11,057 nt of DNA from an uncultured Marvinbryantia sp. (GTDB taxonomy: Bacteria; Bacillota; Clostridia; Lachnospirales; Lachnospiraceae): the NCBI GenBank assembly GCA_947624335.1, contig CANQJX010000041.1:1-11057 (forward strand), written 5' to 3'. How positions within the stretch are numbered: position 1 is the stretch's first letter; every line of letters starts with the position of its first letter. The notes beneath the pieces were generated by a model, which had not been told where the DNA came from, did no database searches, and saw nothing but the letters and a program-made list of their open reading frames with translations. A program made the translations under genes and the position numbers. Positions 1 through 6,393 of the stretch are shown here, in pieces.

Positions 1-1059
1 ACGCCTACCAATATTAACAACCTGATCATGCAGAACGGCTATATCATCATTCTGGCAACCGGTATGCTGCTTTGCGTATTAACCGGGTACATCGATCTGG
101 GCGTAGGCTCTGTTGTAGCGCTGGGCGCTGCATGCGCGGCGAAACTGGTTGTAGAACAGGGCTGGGCGGTTCCTCTGGCATGGCTGGTAGCAGTAGCGAT
201 CGGTCTTGCAATTGGTATCTTTGCAGGCTTCTTCATTGCTTATTTGGACATCCCGCCATTCGTTGTAACGCTGGCTACGATGCTGATGGGCCGCGGCCTT
301 ACTTATACCTTGCTGCGTTCCCTGACCGTGGGCCCGCTGCCGAACGACTATTCCTTTATCGGCGTCGGTTTCCTTCCGACCATTAAGGTTACGCTTGCCG
401 GAGCGACAATTGATCTGGTCTGCGTGATCGTGGCAATTGCCGTTACCGTCTGCCTCATCTTATCGGAATTCAATACGATCCGCACAAACAACAAATACGG
501 ATTTGCAAATCTGGTTCCGTGGCAGATGATCATAAAAGACGTTGTTATTCTGGCAATTGTCTGGTTCTTCTTTACCAGACTGGGCATGTACAACGGAATC
601 CCGATTCAGCTTCTTGTTCTGGCTGTGATCGTCGGCATTTATCACTTTATCACCAGCAAAACCGTCGCGGGCCGTCAGATTTACGCCATGGGCGGTAACG
701 CGAAGGCGGCCGGCCTTTCCGGTATCAACACGAAGAAAGTATTCTTCTGGGTATATGTAAACATGGGCGTCCTTGCGGCTATTGCAGGAATCGTGCTTTC
801 CGCACGTCAGGGCGGCGCAAACCCGAAGATGGGCGACGGCGTTGAAATGGACGCAATCGCATCCTGCTACATCGGCGGCGCTGCGGCGTCGGGCGGTATC
901 GGAACGATCATCGGCGCGGTTGTCGGCGCGCTTGTTATGGGCGTACTGAACAATGGTATGTCTATGTGCGGTATGTCGACCGATCTGCAGAAGGTAGTAA
1001 AAGGCGCCGTGCTTCTGGGCGCGGTTGTGCTTGACGTTTCCACCAAGAAAAAGAAATAA
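1..1059 (+). CDS. mmsB: Monosaccharide ABC transporter permease, MmsB/GguB type (5' end outside window)
   Basis: Membrane-spanning subunit of an ATP-driven sugar importer that works with a periplasmic-type sugar-binding lipoprotein and a duplicated ATPase. The reading frame is open from base 1 (T-P-T-N-I-N-N-L-I before the first visible Met at 28), and family members begin well upstream of the IDL.VGS motif, so the N-terminus is missing. Visible hallmarks are YIDLGVGSVVAL in the first visible membrane segments, LDIPPFVVTLATMLMGRGLT, the coupling stretch GRQIYAMGGNAKAAGLSGIN, and the Gly-rich GGAAASGGIGTIIGAVVGAL near the end. The polar insert around NNKYGFANL is typical of the GguB/MmsB branch rather than of MglC or RbsC. 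The C-terminus is KKKK. The binding protein and ATPase genes are presumably upstream. A strong terminator follows 20 bp after the stop, so this is the last gene of its operon. The sugar cannot be read from the permease. Confidence 0.9.
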   Translation, partial: TPTNINNLIMQNGYIIILATGMLLCVLTGYIDLGVGSVVALGAACAAKLVVEQGWAVPLAWLVAVAIGLAIGIFAGFFIAYLDIPPFVVTLATMLMGRGLTYTLLRSLTVGPLPNDYSFIGVGFLPTIKVTLAGATIDLVCVIVAIAVTVCLILSEFNTIRTNNKYGFANLVPWQMIIKDVVILAIVWFFFTRLGMYNGIPIQLLVLAVIVGIYHFITSKTVAGRQIYAMGGNAKAAGLSGINTKKVFFWVYVNMGVLAAIAGIVLSARQGGANPKMGDGVEMDAIASCYIGGAAASGGIGTIIGAVVGALVMGVLNNGMSMCGMSTDLQKVVKGAVLLGAVVLDVSTKKKK

Positions 1060-1078
1060 AAAAACCCTTTGAAAAATA

Positions 1079-1131
1079 AAAAAGAGGACCTTTCGCACCG
1101 GCGGACAAAGCCGTGCAAAGGTCCTCTTTTT
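1079..1131. terminator. Bidirectional intrinsic terminator
   Basis: Perfect 15-bp inverted repeat: left arm 1079-1093 (AAAAAGAGGACCTTT), right arm 1117-1131 (AAAGGTCCTCTTTTT). The interior also pairs GCAC/GTGC and GGC/GCC. T-runs on both strands let it serve the permease gene from the left and the convergent small membrane-protein gene from the right. Confidence 0.92.
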
Positions 1132-1142
1132 GCAGCGGATTC

Positions 1143-1601
1143 TTATGCGGGCTGCGCCGCGTTTTCTTCTTTTGCTGTGTTTTCTTCTTTCGTTGTGCTT
1201 TCCTCTTTTGCCGCGCGTCTCTTTTTCTTCTTTACATTCCGGATGCGCAGAATGCCGATCAGGGATAACAGGATCTGCGCCGCCGTAAAGACGCCGTACG
1301 GATAAAACAGGACGATAGCGGCAATGTAGCCGGCGATTCCCAAAAAGGCGGGGATCCGCTTTAAGGAGATCGCGCCGAGTACGTTAAAGAAAAGCGCCGC
1401 GCCCACGGCGATCAGATGCGGCACGATCAGGGCCGTGTCCGGTTCCCTTCCAATCACTTCCGTTATTTTTTCTATGATAAGAGATATGCCGTCCGGCGCC
1501 GTCAGCAGATGATACGGCACGGCAAACCCCAGATACAACGCGGTTGCCGCAGCGGCAAGGACAAGCGGGACAAAGCCGCGGTTACTTTTGCTTGTTTCCA
1601 T
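1143..1601 (-). CDS. Small multi-pass membrane protein with Lys/Glu repeat tail, function unknown
   Basis: 152 residues, not recognised as a named family. Hydrophobic segments lie at about 10-29, 57-79, 83-101 and 103-121, so four membrane helices are likely. A basic stretch (KKKKRR, 125-129) follows, probably cytoplasmic. The last 20 residues hold three six-residue units (AKEEST, TKEENT, AKEENA), encoded by three imperfect 18-bp repeats. The ATG start is supported by GGGGGAG about 7 nt upstream. The gene has its own promoter (TTGACA-17-TAAAAT) and converges on the terminator shared with the sugar permease, so it is monocistronic. The four-helix layout is reminiscent of small uncharacterised Firmicute membrane proteins, but no catalytic or binding motif is visible. 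Confidence 0.8.
   Translation of the reverse strand: METSKSNRGFVPLVLAAAATALYLGFAVPYHLLTAPDGISLIIEKITEVIGREPDTALIVPHLIAVGAALFFNVLGAISLKRIPAFLGIAGYIAAIVLFYPYGVFTAAQILLSLIGILRIRNVKKKKRRAAKEESTTKEENTAKEENAAQPA
1158..1211 (-). repeat. Three in-frame 18-bp repeats encoding (A/T)KEE(S/N)(T/A)
   Basis: Residues 131-148 of the small membrane protein are three consecutive six-residue units with the same KEE core. The DNA units differ at a few positions, so this is a slightly decayed tandem repeat that could gain or lose units without shifting frame. Confidence 0.7.
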
Positions 1602-1640
1602 GCAAACTCCCCCTTTTTTGCATATTTTTTCCGTTGCTTT

Positions 1641-1669
1641 ATTTTAGGATATTCCTATGCCGCTGTCAA
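1641..1669 (-). promoter_or_regulatory. Sigma-A-type promoter of the small membrane-protein gene, with a palindrome in the spacer
   Basis: Minus strand: -35 TTGACA (1669-1664), 17-nt spacer, -10 TAAAAT (1646-1641). This is a near-consensus promoter about 40 nt upstream of the 1601 start codon. A perfect palindrome, TAGGA-TAT-TCCTA (1645-1657), overlaps the -10 and spacer and could be a repressor site. Confidence 0.7.
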
Positions 1670-1710
1670 TGCAATTCACGAAAATTTCAAAAAGCCGCCG
1701 GATAAAACCA

Positions 1711-1739
1711 TGGCAAACAGCGCAGGAAAATGATAAAAT
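1711..1739 (+). promoter_or_regulatory. Possible extended -10 promoter for hydE
   Basis: TG-A-TAAAAT (1731-1739) fits an extended -10 element. The -35 candidate TGGCAA at 1711-1716, 17 nt upstream, is poor. Transcription would start near 1746, about 70 nt before the hydE ATG. A hairpin (GCGGTA/TACCGC, 1750-1765, loop CGGA) would sit at the very 5' end, and a second small one (CGGG/CCCG, 1791-1802) lies just before the weak ribosome-binding region. Confidence 0.4.
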
Positions 1740-1817
1740 AAAAAACAAAGCGGTACGGATACCGCAGTTTCTGAAAACCAAAACAAAAAACGGGATTTCC
1801 CGGACGAAAAGAACAAG

Positions 1818-2882
1818 ATGCCAGACAGAATCGAACAATTATTGCAAAACCGGACGCTGCCGGACAAGGAACTAAAACAACTGATCGAGACCGACGCATA
1901 CGACTGCGCGCTGTTTGCGCGCGCGGATGAAGTGCGCAGGCAATATTACGGGACAGACGTTTATATCCGCGGCCTGATTGAATTTACCAGCTTTTGCCGC
2001 AACGACTGCTATTACTGCGGTATTCGCAGGAGCAATCGAAAGGCGCGGCGCTACCGCCTTACCAAAGAGGAGATCCTGCGGTGCTGCCGCGAGGGATACG
2101 CGCTGGGATTCCGCACGTTTGTCCTGCAGGGAGGAGAAGACGGCTGCGATACCGACGACCGCATGTGCGGGATCGTCCGTGCGATACGGGAAACGTTTCC
2201 CGACTGCGCGATTACCCTTTCTCTGGGCGAGCGCTCTTACGAGAGCTACCGGCGGCTGTTTGAAGCGGGCGCCGACCGCTATCTGCTGCGCCACGAAACG
2301 GCAAACGAAGCACACTACCGCCGCCTGCATCCGGCGGAGCTTTCGGCGGGCCGCCGGAAACAATGCCTGTGGGATTTAAAAGAAATCGGCTACCAGGTGG
2401 GAGCGGGCTTTATGGTCGGCTCTCCCTTCCAGACAACGGAAAACCTGATAGAAGACCTTCGCTTTTTGCAGGAGTTAAAACCGGCGATGATCGGGATTGG
2501 CCCGTTCATCCCGCATAAAGATACGCCGTTTGCGGATTTTGCGGGCGGCTCCTTAAAACAGACGCTGCGCATGGTGGCGATTTTGCGCCTGATGTTTCCC
2601 TACGCGCTGATCCCGGCGACAACCGCCCTGGGCACGATACACCCGCGCGGGCGCGAACTTGGGCTGCAGGCGGGGGCAAATGTAGTTATGCCTAATCTTT
2701 CGCCCGCAAATGTGCGCGGAAAATACGAACTGTACAACAACAAAATTTATACGGGGGAAGAATCGGCGCAGGGGTTGGAACGGCTGAAAAAAAAGGCCGC
2801 GGCAGCGGGATACCGGATTGTGACGGCGCGCGGAGATGTGTTTGGATATAAGAAAACCGACGTATGTAACGGGCATCTGTAA
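1818..2882 (+). CDS. hydE: [FeFe]-hydrogenase H-cluster maturase HydE (radical SAM)
   Basis: Radical S-adenosylmethionine enzyme that, with HydF and HydG, builds the diiron subcluster of [FeFe]-hydrogenase in the cytoplasm. The 354-residue length is normal. The radical-SAM cluster motif is C60-x3-C64-x2-C67 in CRNDCYYCGIRRSN, the HydE-type sequence after RGLIEFTSF. Further family blocks are FVLQGGED (101-108), LRHETAN (157-163, near the active site), GFMVGSPFQT (198-207), GIGPFIPHKDTPF (226-238) and NVVMPNLSP (288-296). The three cysteines that hold a second Fe-S cluster in Thermotoga HydE are absent: the equivalent positions read Y311, G319 and R322. That cluster is known to be dispensable, so activity is not excluded. 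The start is the first in-frame Met that matches the family N-terminus; the ribosome-binding site (GACGAAAAGAA) is weak. HydF, HydG and a hydrogenase are not in the window. Confidence 0.93.
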   Translation: MPDRIEQLLQNRTLPDKELKQLIETDAYDCALFARADEVRRQYYGTDVYIRGLIEFTSFCRNDCYYCGIRRSNRKARRYRLTKEEILRCCREGYALGFRTFVLQGGEDGCDTDDRMCGIVRAIRETFPDCAITLSLGERSYESYRRLFEAGADRYLLRHETANEAHYRRLHPAELSAGRRKQCLWDLKEIGYQVGAGFMVGSPFQTTENLIEDLRFLQELKPAMIGIGPFIPHKDTPFADFAGGSLKQTLRMVAILRLMFPYALIPATTALGTIHPRGRELGLQAGANVVMPNLSPANVRGKYELYNNKIYTGEESAQGLERLKKKAAAAGYRIVTARGDVFGYKKTDVCNGHL

Positions 2883-3046
2883 AATAGACAAGTCAGTTTC
2901 CAGGATGCGATACAGTGCCCATCTATGGGAAACAGCCGCGAAGAAGTATATTAACAGGGGGATTGCTCCCGGATGAAGAATGTAAAAAAACGGCTGTACT
3001 CATAGTTTTAGTATACGTCGGCTTCTTTATTTGGTGCGGTATTCGC
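2883..3046. other. Gap between convergent hydE and trhA, no confident feature
   Basis: 164 bp. I see no T-tailed terminator hairpin here, which is surprising between convergent genes. One plus-strand frame reads through a hydrophobic stretch (TAVLIVLVYVGFFIWCGIRL followed by a basic run, about 2988-3060) but then enters trhA antisense. A small protein or a gene remnant cannot be excluded or supported. Confidence 0.4.
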
Positions 3047-3721
3047 TTACAGCGCCGGGACAGGCGCCGCCAGAAAATACATGACAATAAAATGGCAGAA
3101 ACTTCCGCCCATCACAAACAAATGGAAAATTTCGTGCGAACCGAACGCCTGATGCCGCGCGTTAAACAGCGGCAGCTTCAGGGCATAGATCACGCCGCCG
3201 ATGGTATAAATAATACCGCCGGCAAGCAGCCAGCCAAATGCCGCGGGCGAGAGCGAGTTGATCAGCTGCGTAAACGTAAGCACACAAGTCCAGCCCATCC
3301 CGATATACAAAAGCGAAGAAAACCACTTTGGACAGGTGATCCAAAACGCTTTTATGGCAATGCCGGCAATGGCGATTCCCCATACCAGAGCGCACAGCGC
3401 CGCCCCGGTTTTTCCTTTTAATACAAGCAGGCAGACCGGCGTATAGCTTCCGGCGATCAGCACAAAAATCATCATGTGGTCGATCTTGCGCAGAATACGG
3501 TTTACGCGGCCGGAAATATCCAGCGTATGATAAGTGGCGCTTGCGCCGTATAATAAAATCATGCTGGTTATAAACACCGCCATGGAAATAACGTACACGG
3601 GCTCGCGGTGGCTGCACGCGCGGATCATCAGCGGCAGGGCGGCAAATATCGCCATCATCATTCCGATAAAATGAGTGATCGCGCTTCCCGGATCTTTCAT
3701 ATGAAGGACATACTTTTTCAT
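3047..3721 (-). CDS. trhA: Hemolysin III family / TrhA-like (PAQR-related) membrane protein
   Basis: Seven-helix integral membrane protein of the hemolysin III/YqfA group, distantly related to eukaryotic progestin and adiponectin receptors. Bacterial members have been linked to membrane lipid homeostasis; hemolytic activity is not a safe inference. Counting from the ATG at 3721 (224 residues), the signatures are ITHFIGM (15-21), YGASATYHTLD (58-68) with the S..YH element, RKIDHMMIF (78-86), GSYTP (91-95) and HEIFHLFV (196-203). H65, H196 and H200 are the likely metal ligands, with S61 and D81 also conserved. A GTG six bases upstream is in frame, but AGGAGG lies only 1 nt from it and 7 nt from the ATG, so I chose the ATG. 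Transcribed alone and divergently from the XpaC operon. Confidence 0.9.
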   Translation of the reverse strand: MKKYVLHMKDPGSAITHFIGMMMAIFAALPLMIRACSHREPVYVISMAVFITSMILLYGASATYHTLDISGRVNRILRKIDHMMIFVLIAGSYTPVCLLVLKGKTGAALCALVWGIAIAGIAIKAFWITCPKWFSSLLYIGMGWTCVLTFTQLINSLSPAAFGWLLAGGIIYTIGGVIYALKLPLFNARHQAFGSHEIFHLFVMGGSFCHFIVMYFLAAPVPAL

Positions 3722-3846
3722 CTTCACACCTCCTGAACAATCTATATAAATATTGTATGACGTAGTTTTGAAAACTATGTATCAAGTTTTATATATACTA
3801 GCACATAGAAAAGAAAAATGCAATAGAAAATAAAACAAGATTTTTC
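3722..3846. promoter_or_regulatory. Divergent control region of trhA and the xpaC operon, with a 10+10 bp palindrome
   Basis: AT-rich gap. An inverted repeat of two 10-bp arms (3760-3769 ACGTAGTTTT and 3771-3780 AAAACTATGT) around one base has a single arm mismatch, the pattern of a dimeric regulator's operator. It contains TTCAAA on the minus strand, 18 nt from a TATATA (3748-3743), a plausible trhA promoter. On the plus strand it contains TTGAAA, 18 nt from TATATA (3792-3797). I cannot name the regulator. Confidence 0.45.
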
Positions 3847-3875
3847 TATACAATTTTCTGATTTTGCGGTATGAT
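3847..3875 (+). promoter_or_regulatory. Promoter of the xpaC-telA-CDF operon
   Basis: -35 TATACA (3847-3852), 17-nt spacer, -10 TATGAT (3870-3875). This predicts a start near 3881 and a leader of about 35 nt ending in AAGGAGAAG before the ATG at 3916. It also argues against translation starting at the upstream in-frame ATG at 3871, which lies inside the -10 box. Confidence 0.6.
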
Positions 3876-3915
3876 GAAAAGAAAGATACATACCGAAAAA
3901 GAAGGAGAAGATAAA

Positions 3916-5151
3916 ATGGCAAAACAGAGCTGGTCGGATATTGGAAACAGCATCAGCGATGCGGTGCAGGATGCGATTGACACCGAAGACTTCAGCAAGC
4001 TGAGTCAGTCGATACAAAATATTGTGAGCACGGCGGTAAGCACCGCCGGCGAATCCCTTACCCGCGCCGCGGACTCCGTGCGCAGGCGGCAGGCCGCAGT
4101 AAGCGAGGCGCAGAATCCGTGGAAAGGGAACGGGCAGTTTGAGAAAAAAACCGTCCGTTATATGACGGCGAAAGATATTCCCGACAACGAACTCTATACA
4201 ACAGGCGGCGCCACGCGGGTAGGCGGCTATGTTCTGATCGTCATAGGCGGATGGATGACATTGTTGCTTGCCGTGGGATTCTTTACCGCTGTAATCATGA
4301 AAGAGAGACTTCTCATGCTCGTGATGCTTCTGTTTTTAGCGGCCAGCATATTTTTCCTTTACAAAGGCGTATCTATGCTCGGCAGGATCCGGCGGTTTAA
4401 GAACTATGTGCGCGCTTTGGGCACCCGCAAATGTATCAGCGTTGCGGAACTTGCCGCCAGCGTCGGAAAGAGCGAGGGCGCGGCGCTCAAAGATATCCGC
4501 CGCATGTTAAACCGCGGGATGTTCCGGCAGGGACATCTGGACATCAACGGGAAAAATTTGTTTGTAACAAATCAGGGTTACGAAGCATATCTTGGAGATC
4601 AGCAGCGCATGCAGGAGGAAAAGGCGGCGAAGCTTGCCAGGGAAAAGGAAGAAACGGCGTACAAGAACAACGACAGGCTTTCGGACGAGGTAAAAAACCT
4701 GATTGCGGAAGGCAGAGGCTATATAGATAAAATCCATATGGCGAACGAGGCGATCAAAGACGAGACGATATCGCAAAAACTGGACGGCCTGGAAACGGTG
4801 ACGGCCAAAATTTTCCAGTATGTGGAGCAGAACCCGGAAAGCGCGGCGGATACGAAGAAACTGATGAAATACTATCTTCCGACCACGATCCGGCTGCTGG
4901 AATCGTACCAGAATCTGAGCGATCATCCGGTGCAGGGCGCAAACATCACGAAATCCCAAAAAGAAATCGAAGATACGCTCGATACGTTAAATCAGGCGTT
5001 TGCGAAACTGTTTGATAATCTTTATCAGGATACTTCCATGGATATTACATCCGATATTTCGGTACTGAATACATTGCTTGCACAGGAGGGGCTGACCGGC
5101 AAAGATATAAAAGAGCAGAAACAGACGCCCACGAAGCAGGTATTAATGTGA
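3916..5151 (+). CDS. xpaC: XpaC-like protein (5-bromo-4-chloroindolyl phosphate hydrolysis family)
   Basis: 411 residues. The family name comes from a B. subtilis phenotype; the biochemical activity is not established, and no phosphatase motif is visible here. Layout: amphipathic Ser/Asp-rich N-terminus (1-65); two membrane helices (about 102-125 and 131-153); a segment at 158-225 (ISVAELAASVGKSEGAALKD, then IRRMLNRGMFRQGHLDINGK, then NLFVTNQGYEAY) that reads like a winged helix with a final hairpin; a charged coiled-coil stretch (228-260); and the XpaC signature KKLMKYYLPTTIRLLESYQN (314-333). In Bacillus, xpaC pairs with the telA homologue yaaN, as here. The start at 3916 has AAGGAGAAG 5 nt upstream; the longer in-frame form from 3871 has no ribosome-binding site and would start inside the -10 box. 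First gene of a three-gene operon. Confidence 0.85.
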   Translation: MAKQSWSDIGNSISDAVQDAIDTEDFSKLSQSIQNIVSTAVSTAGESLTRAADSVRRRQAAVSEAQNPWKGNGQFEKKTVRYMTAKDIPDNELYTTGGATRVGGYVLIVIGGWMTLLLAVGFFTAVIMKERLLMLVMLLFLAASIFFLYKGVSMLGRIRRFKNYVRALGTRKCISVAELAASVGKSEGAALKDIRRMLNRGMFRQGHLDINGKNLFVTNQGYEAYLGDQQRMQEEKAAKLAREKEETAYKNNDRLSDEVKNLIAEGRGYIDKIHMANEAIKDETISQKLDGLETVTAKIFQYVEQNPESAADTKKLMKYYLPTTIRLLESYQNLSDHPVQGANITKSQKEIEDTLDTLNQAFAKLFDNLYQDTSMDITSDISVLNTLLAQEGLTGKDIKEQKQTPTKQVLM

Positions 5152-5181
5152 TAAAAGCCAACATAACAGGAGGAAAGAACA

Positions 5182-6393
5182 ATGAGCGACGAAACGACCA
5201 AAACAGTAGTTCCCACGCTGACGCTGAACCCGGCTGAGGAGGCGCAGCAGTCCCCCATTCTGCAGATGCCGGAGGCTCCGGCATTCCCGGCGCAGACAGA
5301 GGACGCGAAAAAAGACGCGGCCCAAAACGACCTCCCGGCTCCGGAGGCGAGCGAAGTGATCGACGAGAGCAACTTTACGGAGGAAGAAAAAAAGCAGATC
5401 GCGGATTTCTCCGAGCAGATTAACGTACAGGACAGCAATATGATTCTGCAGTACGGCGTGGCCGCGCAGCAGAAGCTGGCGGACTTTTCCGAGAAAGCGC
5501 TGGAGAACGTACAGACGCAGGATCTCGGCAAGGTGGGCGATATGCTTTCCGGCGTGGTGGCGGAATTAAAAGACTTTCACGCGGACGATGAGAAGAAGGG
5601 CATTTTGGGCTTCTTTAAAAAGGGCGGAAACAAGCTGGAGGCTTTAAAGGCGAAATACGACAAGACGGAAGCAAACGTAGATAAAATCTGCAACGCTCTG
5701 GAAGAACATCAGGTACGCCTCTTAAAAGATACCGCTACCCTCGATCAGATGTACGAGCTGAACAGAACCTATTTCAAAGAACTTTCCATGTATATTCTCG
5801 CGGGCAAAAAGAAACTGGAAAAGGTGCGCGGCACCGATCTTGCGGAACTGACGAAAAAGGCGCAGGAGAGCAATTTGCCGGAGGACGCGCAGGCGGCGAA
5901 GGATTTGAACTCTTTCTGCGACCGTTTTGAGAAAAAACTGCACGATCTGGAATTAAGCCGCATGATATCTCTGCAGACGGCGCCGCAGCTTCGCCTGATT
6001 CAGAACAACAACACCATGATGGTCGAAAAGATTCAGTCCACGCTGGTCAACACGATTCCGCTGTGGAAGAATCAGATGGTGATTGCGCTTGGACTGGAAC
6101 ATGCGTCCGAGGCGGCGAAAGCGCAGAACGCGGTGTCCGAGATGACAAACGAACTGCTTAAAAAGAATGCGGACGCGCTTCACACGGCGACCGTGGCGAC
6201 GGCGAAAGAGTCCGAGCGCGGCATCGTAGATATAGAGACGCTGCAGCAGACGAACGCACAACTGGTGCAGACGCTGGACGAAGTGCTGCAGATTCAGGCG
6301 GACGGCCGCCAGAAACGTCTTGCGGCGGAAGCGGAAATGGTAAAAATGGAGGGAGAATTAAAGCAGAAGCTGCTTGAAATTCGCAAATCGTAA
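5182..6393 (+). CDS. telA: TelA/KlaA family toxic anion (tellurite) resistance protein
   Basis: 403 residues, about the usual family length. Family members affect resistance to tellurite and to some cell-wall-active agents; the mechanism is unknown and they are cytoplasmic, helical proteins. The N-terminal 60 residues are Pro/Ala/Glu-rich and look disordered. The conserved body starts at FTEEEKKQIADFSEQI (65-80) and includes MILQYGVAAQQKLADFSEKA (87-106), LGFFKKGGNKLEALKAKYDK (142-161), YELNRTYFKELSMYILAGKK (191-210) and the strongest family block at 256-304 (SRMISLQTAPQLRLIQ followed by PLWKNQMVIALG). The start has AGGAGG 8 nt upstream. It follows xpaC after 30 bp, a pairing conserved in Firmicutes, which suggests the two proteins act together at the membrane. 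Many members travel with tellurium-resistance Ter genes; none is present here. Confidence 0.93.
   Translation: MSDETTKTVVPTLTLNPAEEAQQSPILQMPEAPAFPAQTEDAKKDAAQNDLPAPEASEVIDESNFTEEEKKQIADFSEQINVQDSNMILQYGVAAQQKLADFSEKALENVQTQDLGKVGDMLSGVVAELKDFHADDEKKGILGFFKKGGNKLEALKAKYDKTEANVDKICNALEEHQVRLLKDTATLDQMYELNRTYFKELSMYILAGKKKLEKVRGTDLAELTKKAQESNLPEDAQAAKDLNSFCDRFEKKLHDLELSRMISLQTAPQLRLIQNNNTMMVEKIQSTLVNTIPLWKNQMVIALGLEHASEAAKAQNAVSEMTNELLKKNADALHTATVATAKESERGIVDIETLQQTNAQLVQTLDEVLQIQADGRQKRLAAEAEMVKMEGELKQKLLEIRKS

Noticed and set aside
460..1098. 212-codon minus-strand frame opposite the sugar permease
   Set aside because: His/Arg/Asp-rich composition typical of an antisense shadow, and it crosses the terminator.
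2990..3035. Terminator between hydE and trhA
   Set aside because: The apparent symmetry is a direct resemblance (CGGCTG twice when read in opposite directions), not complementary pairing, and no T-tract follows.
2915..3421. 168-codon plus-strand frame
   Set aside because: Most of it is antisense to trhA, which has clear family motifs and a strong ribosome-binding site; only the short non-overlapping part is discussed.
3871..3915. Upstream in-frame ATG for the XpaC gene
   Set aside because: It lies inside the predicted -10 box and lacks a ribosome-binding site, whereas 3916 has AAGGAGAAG.
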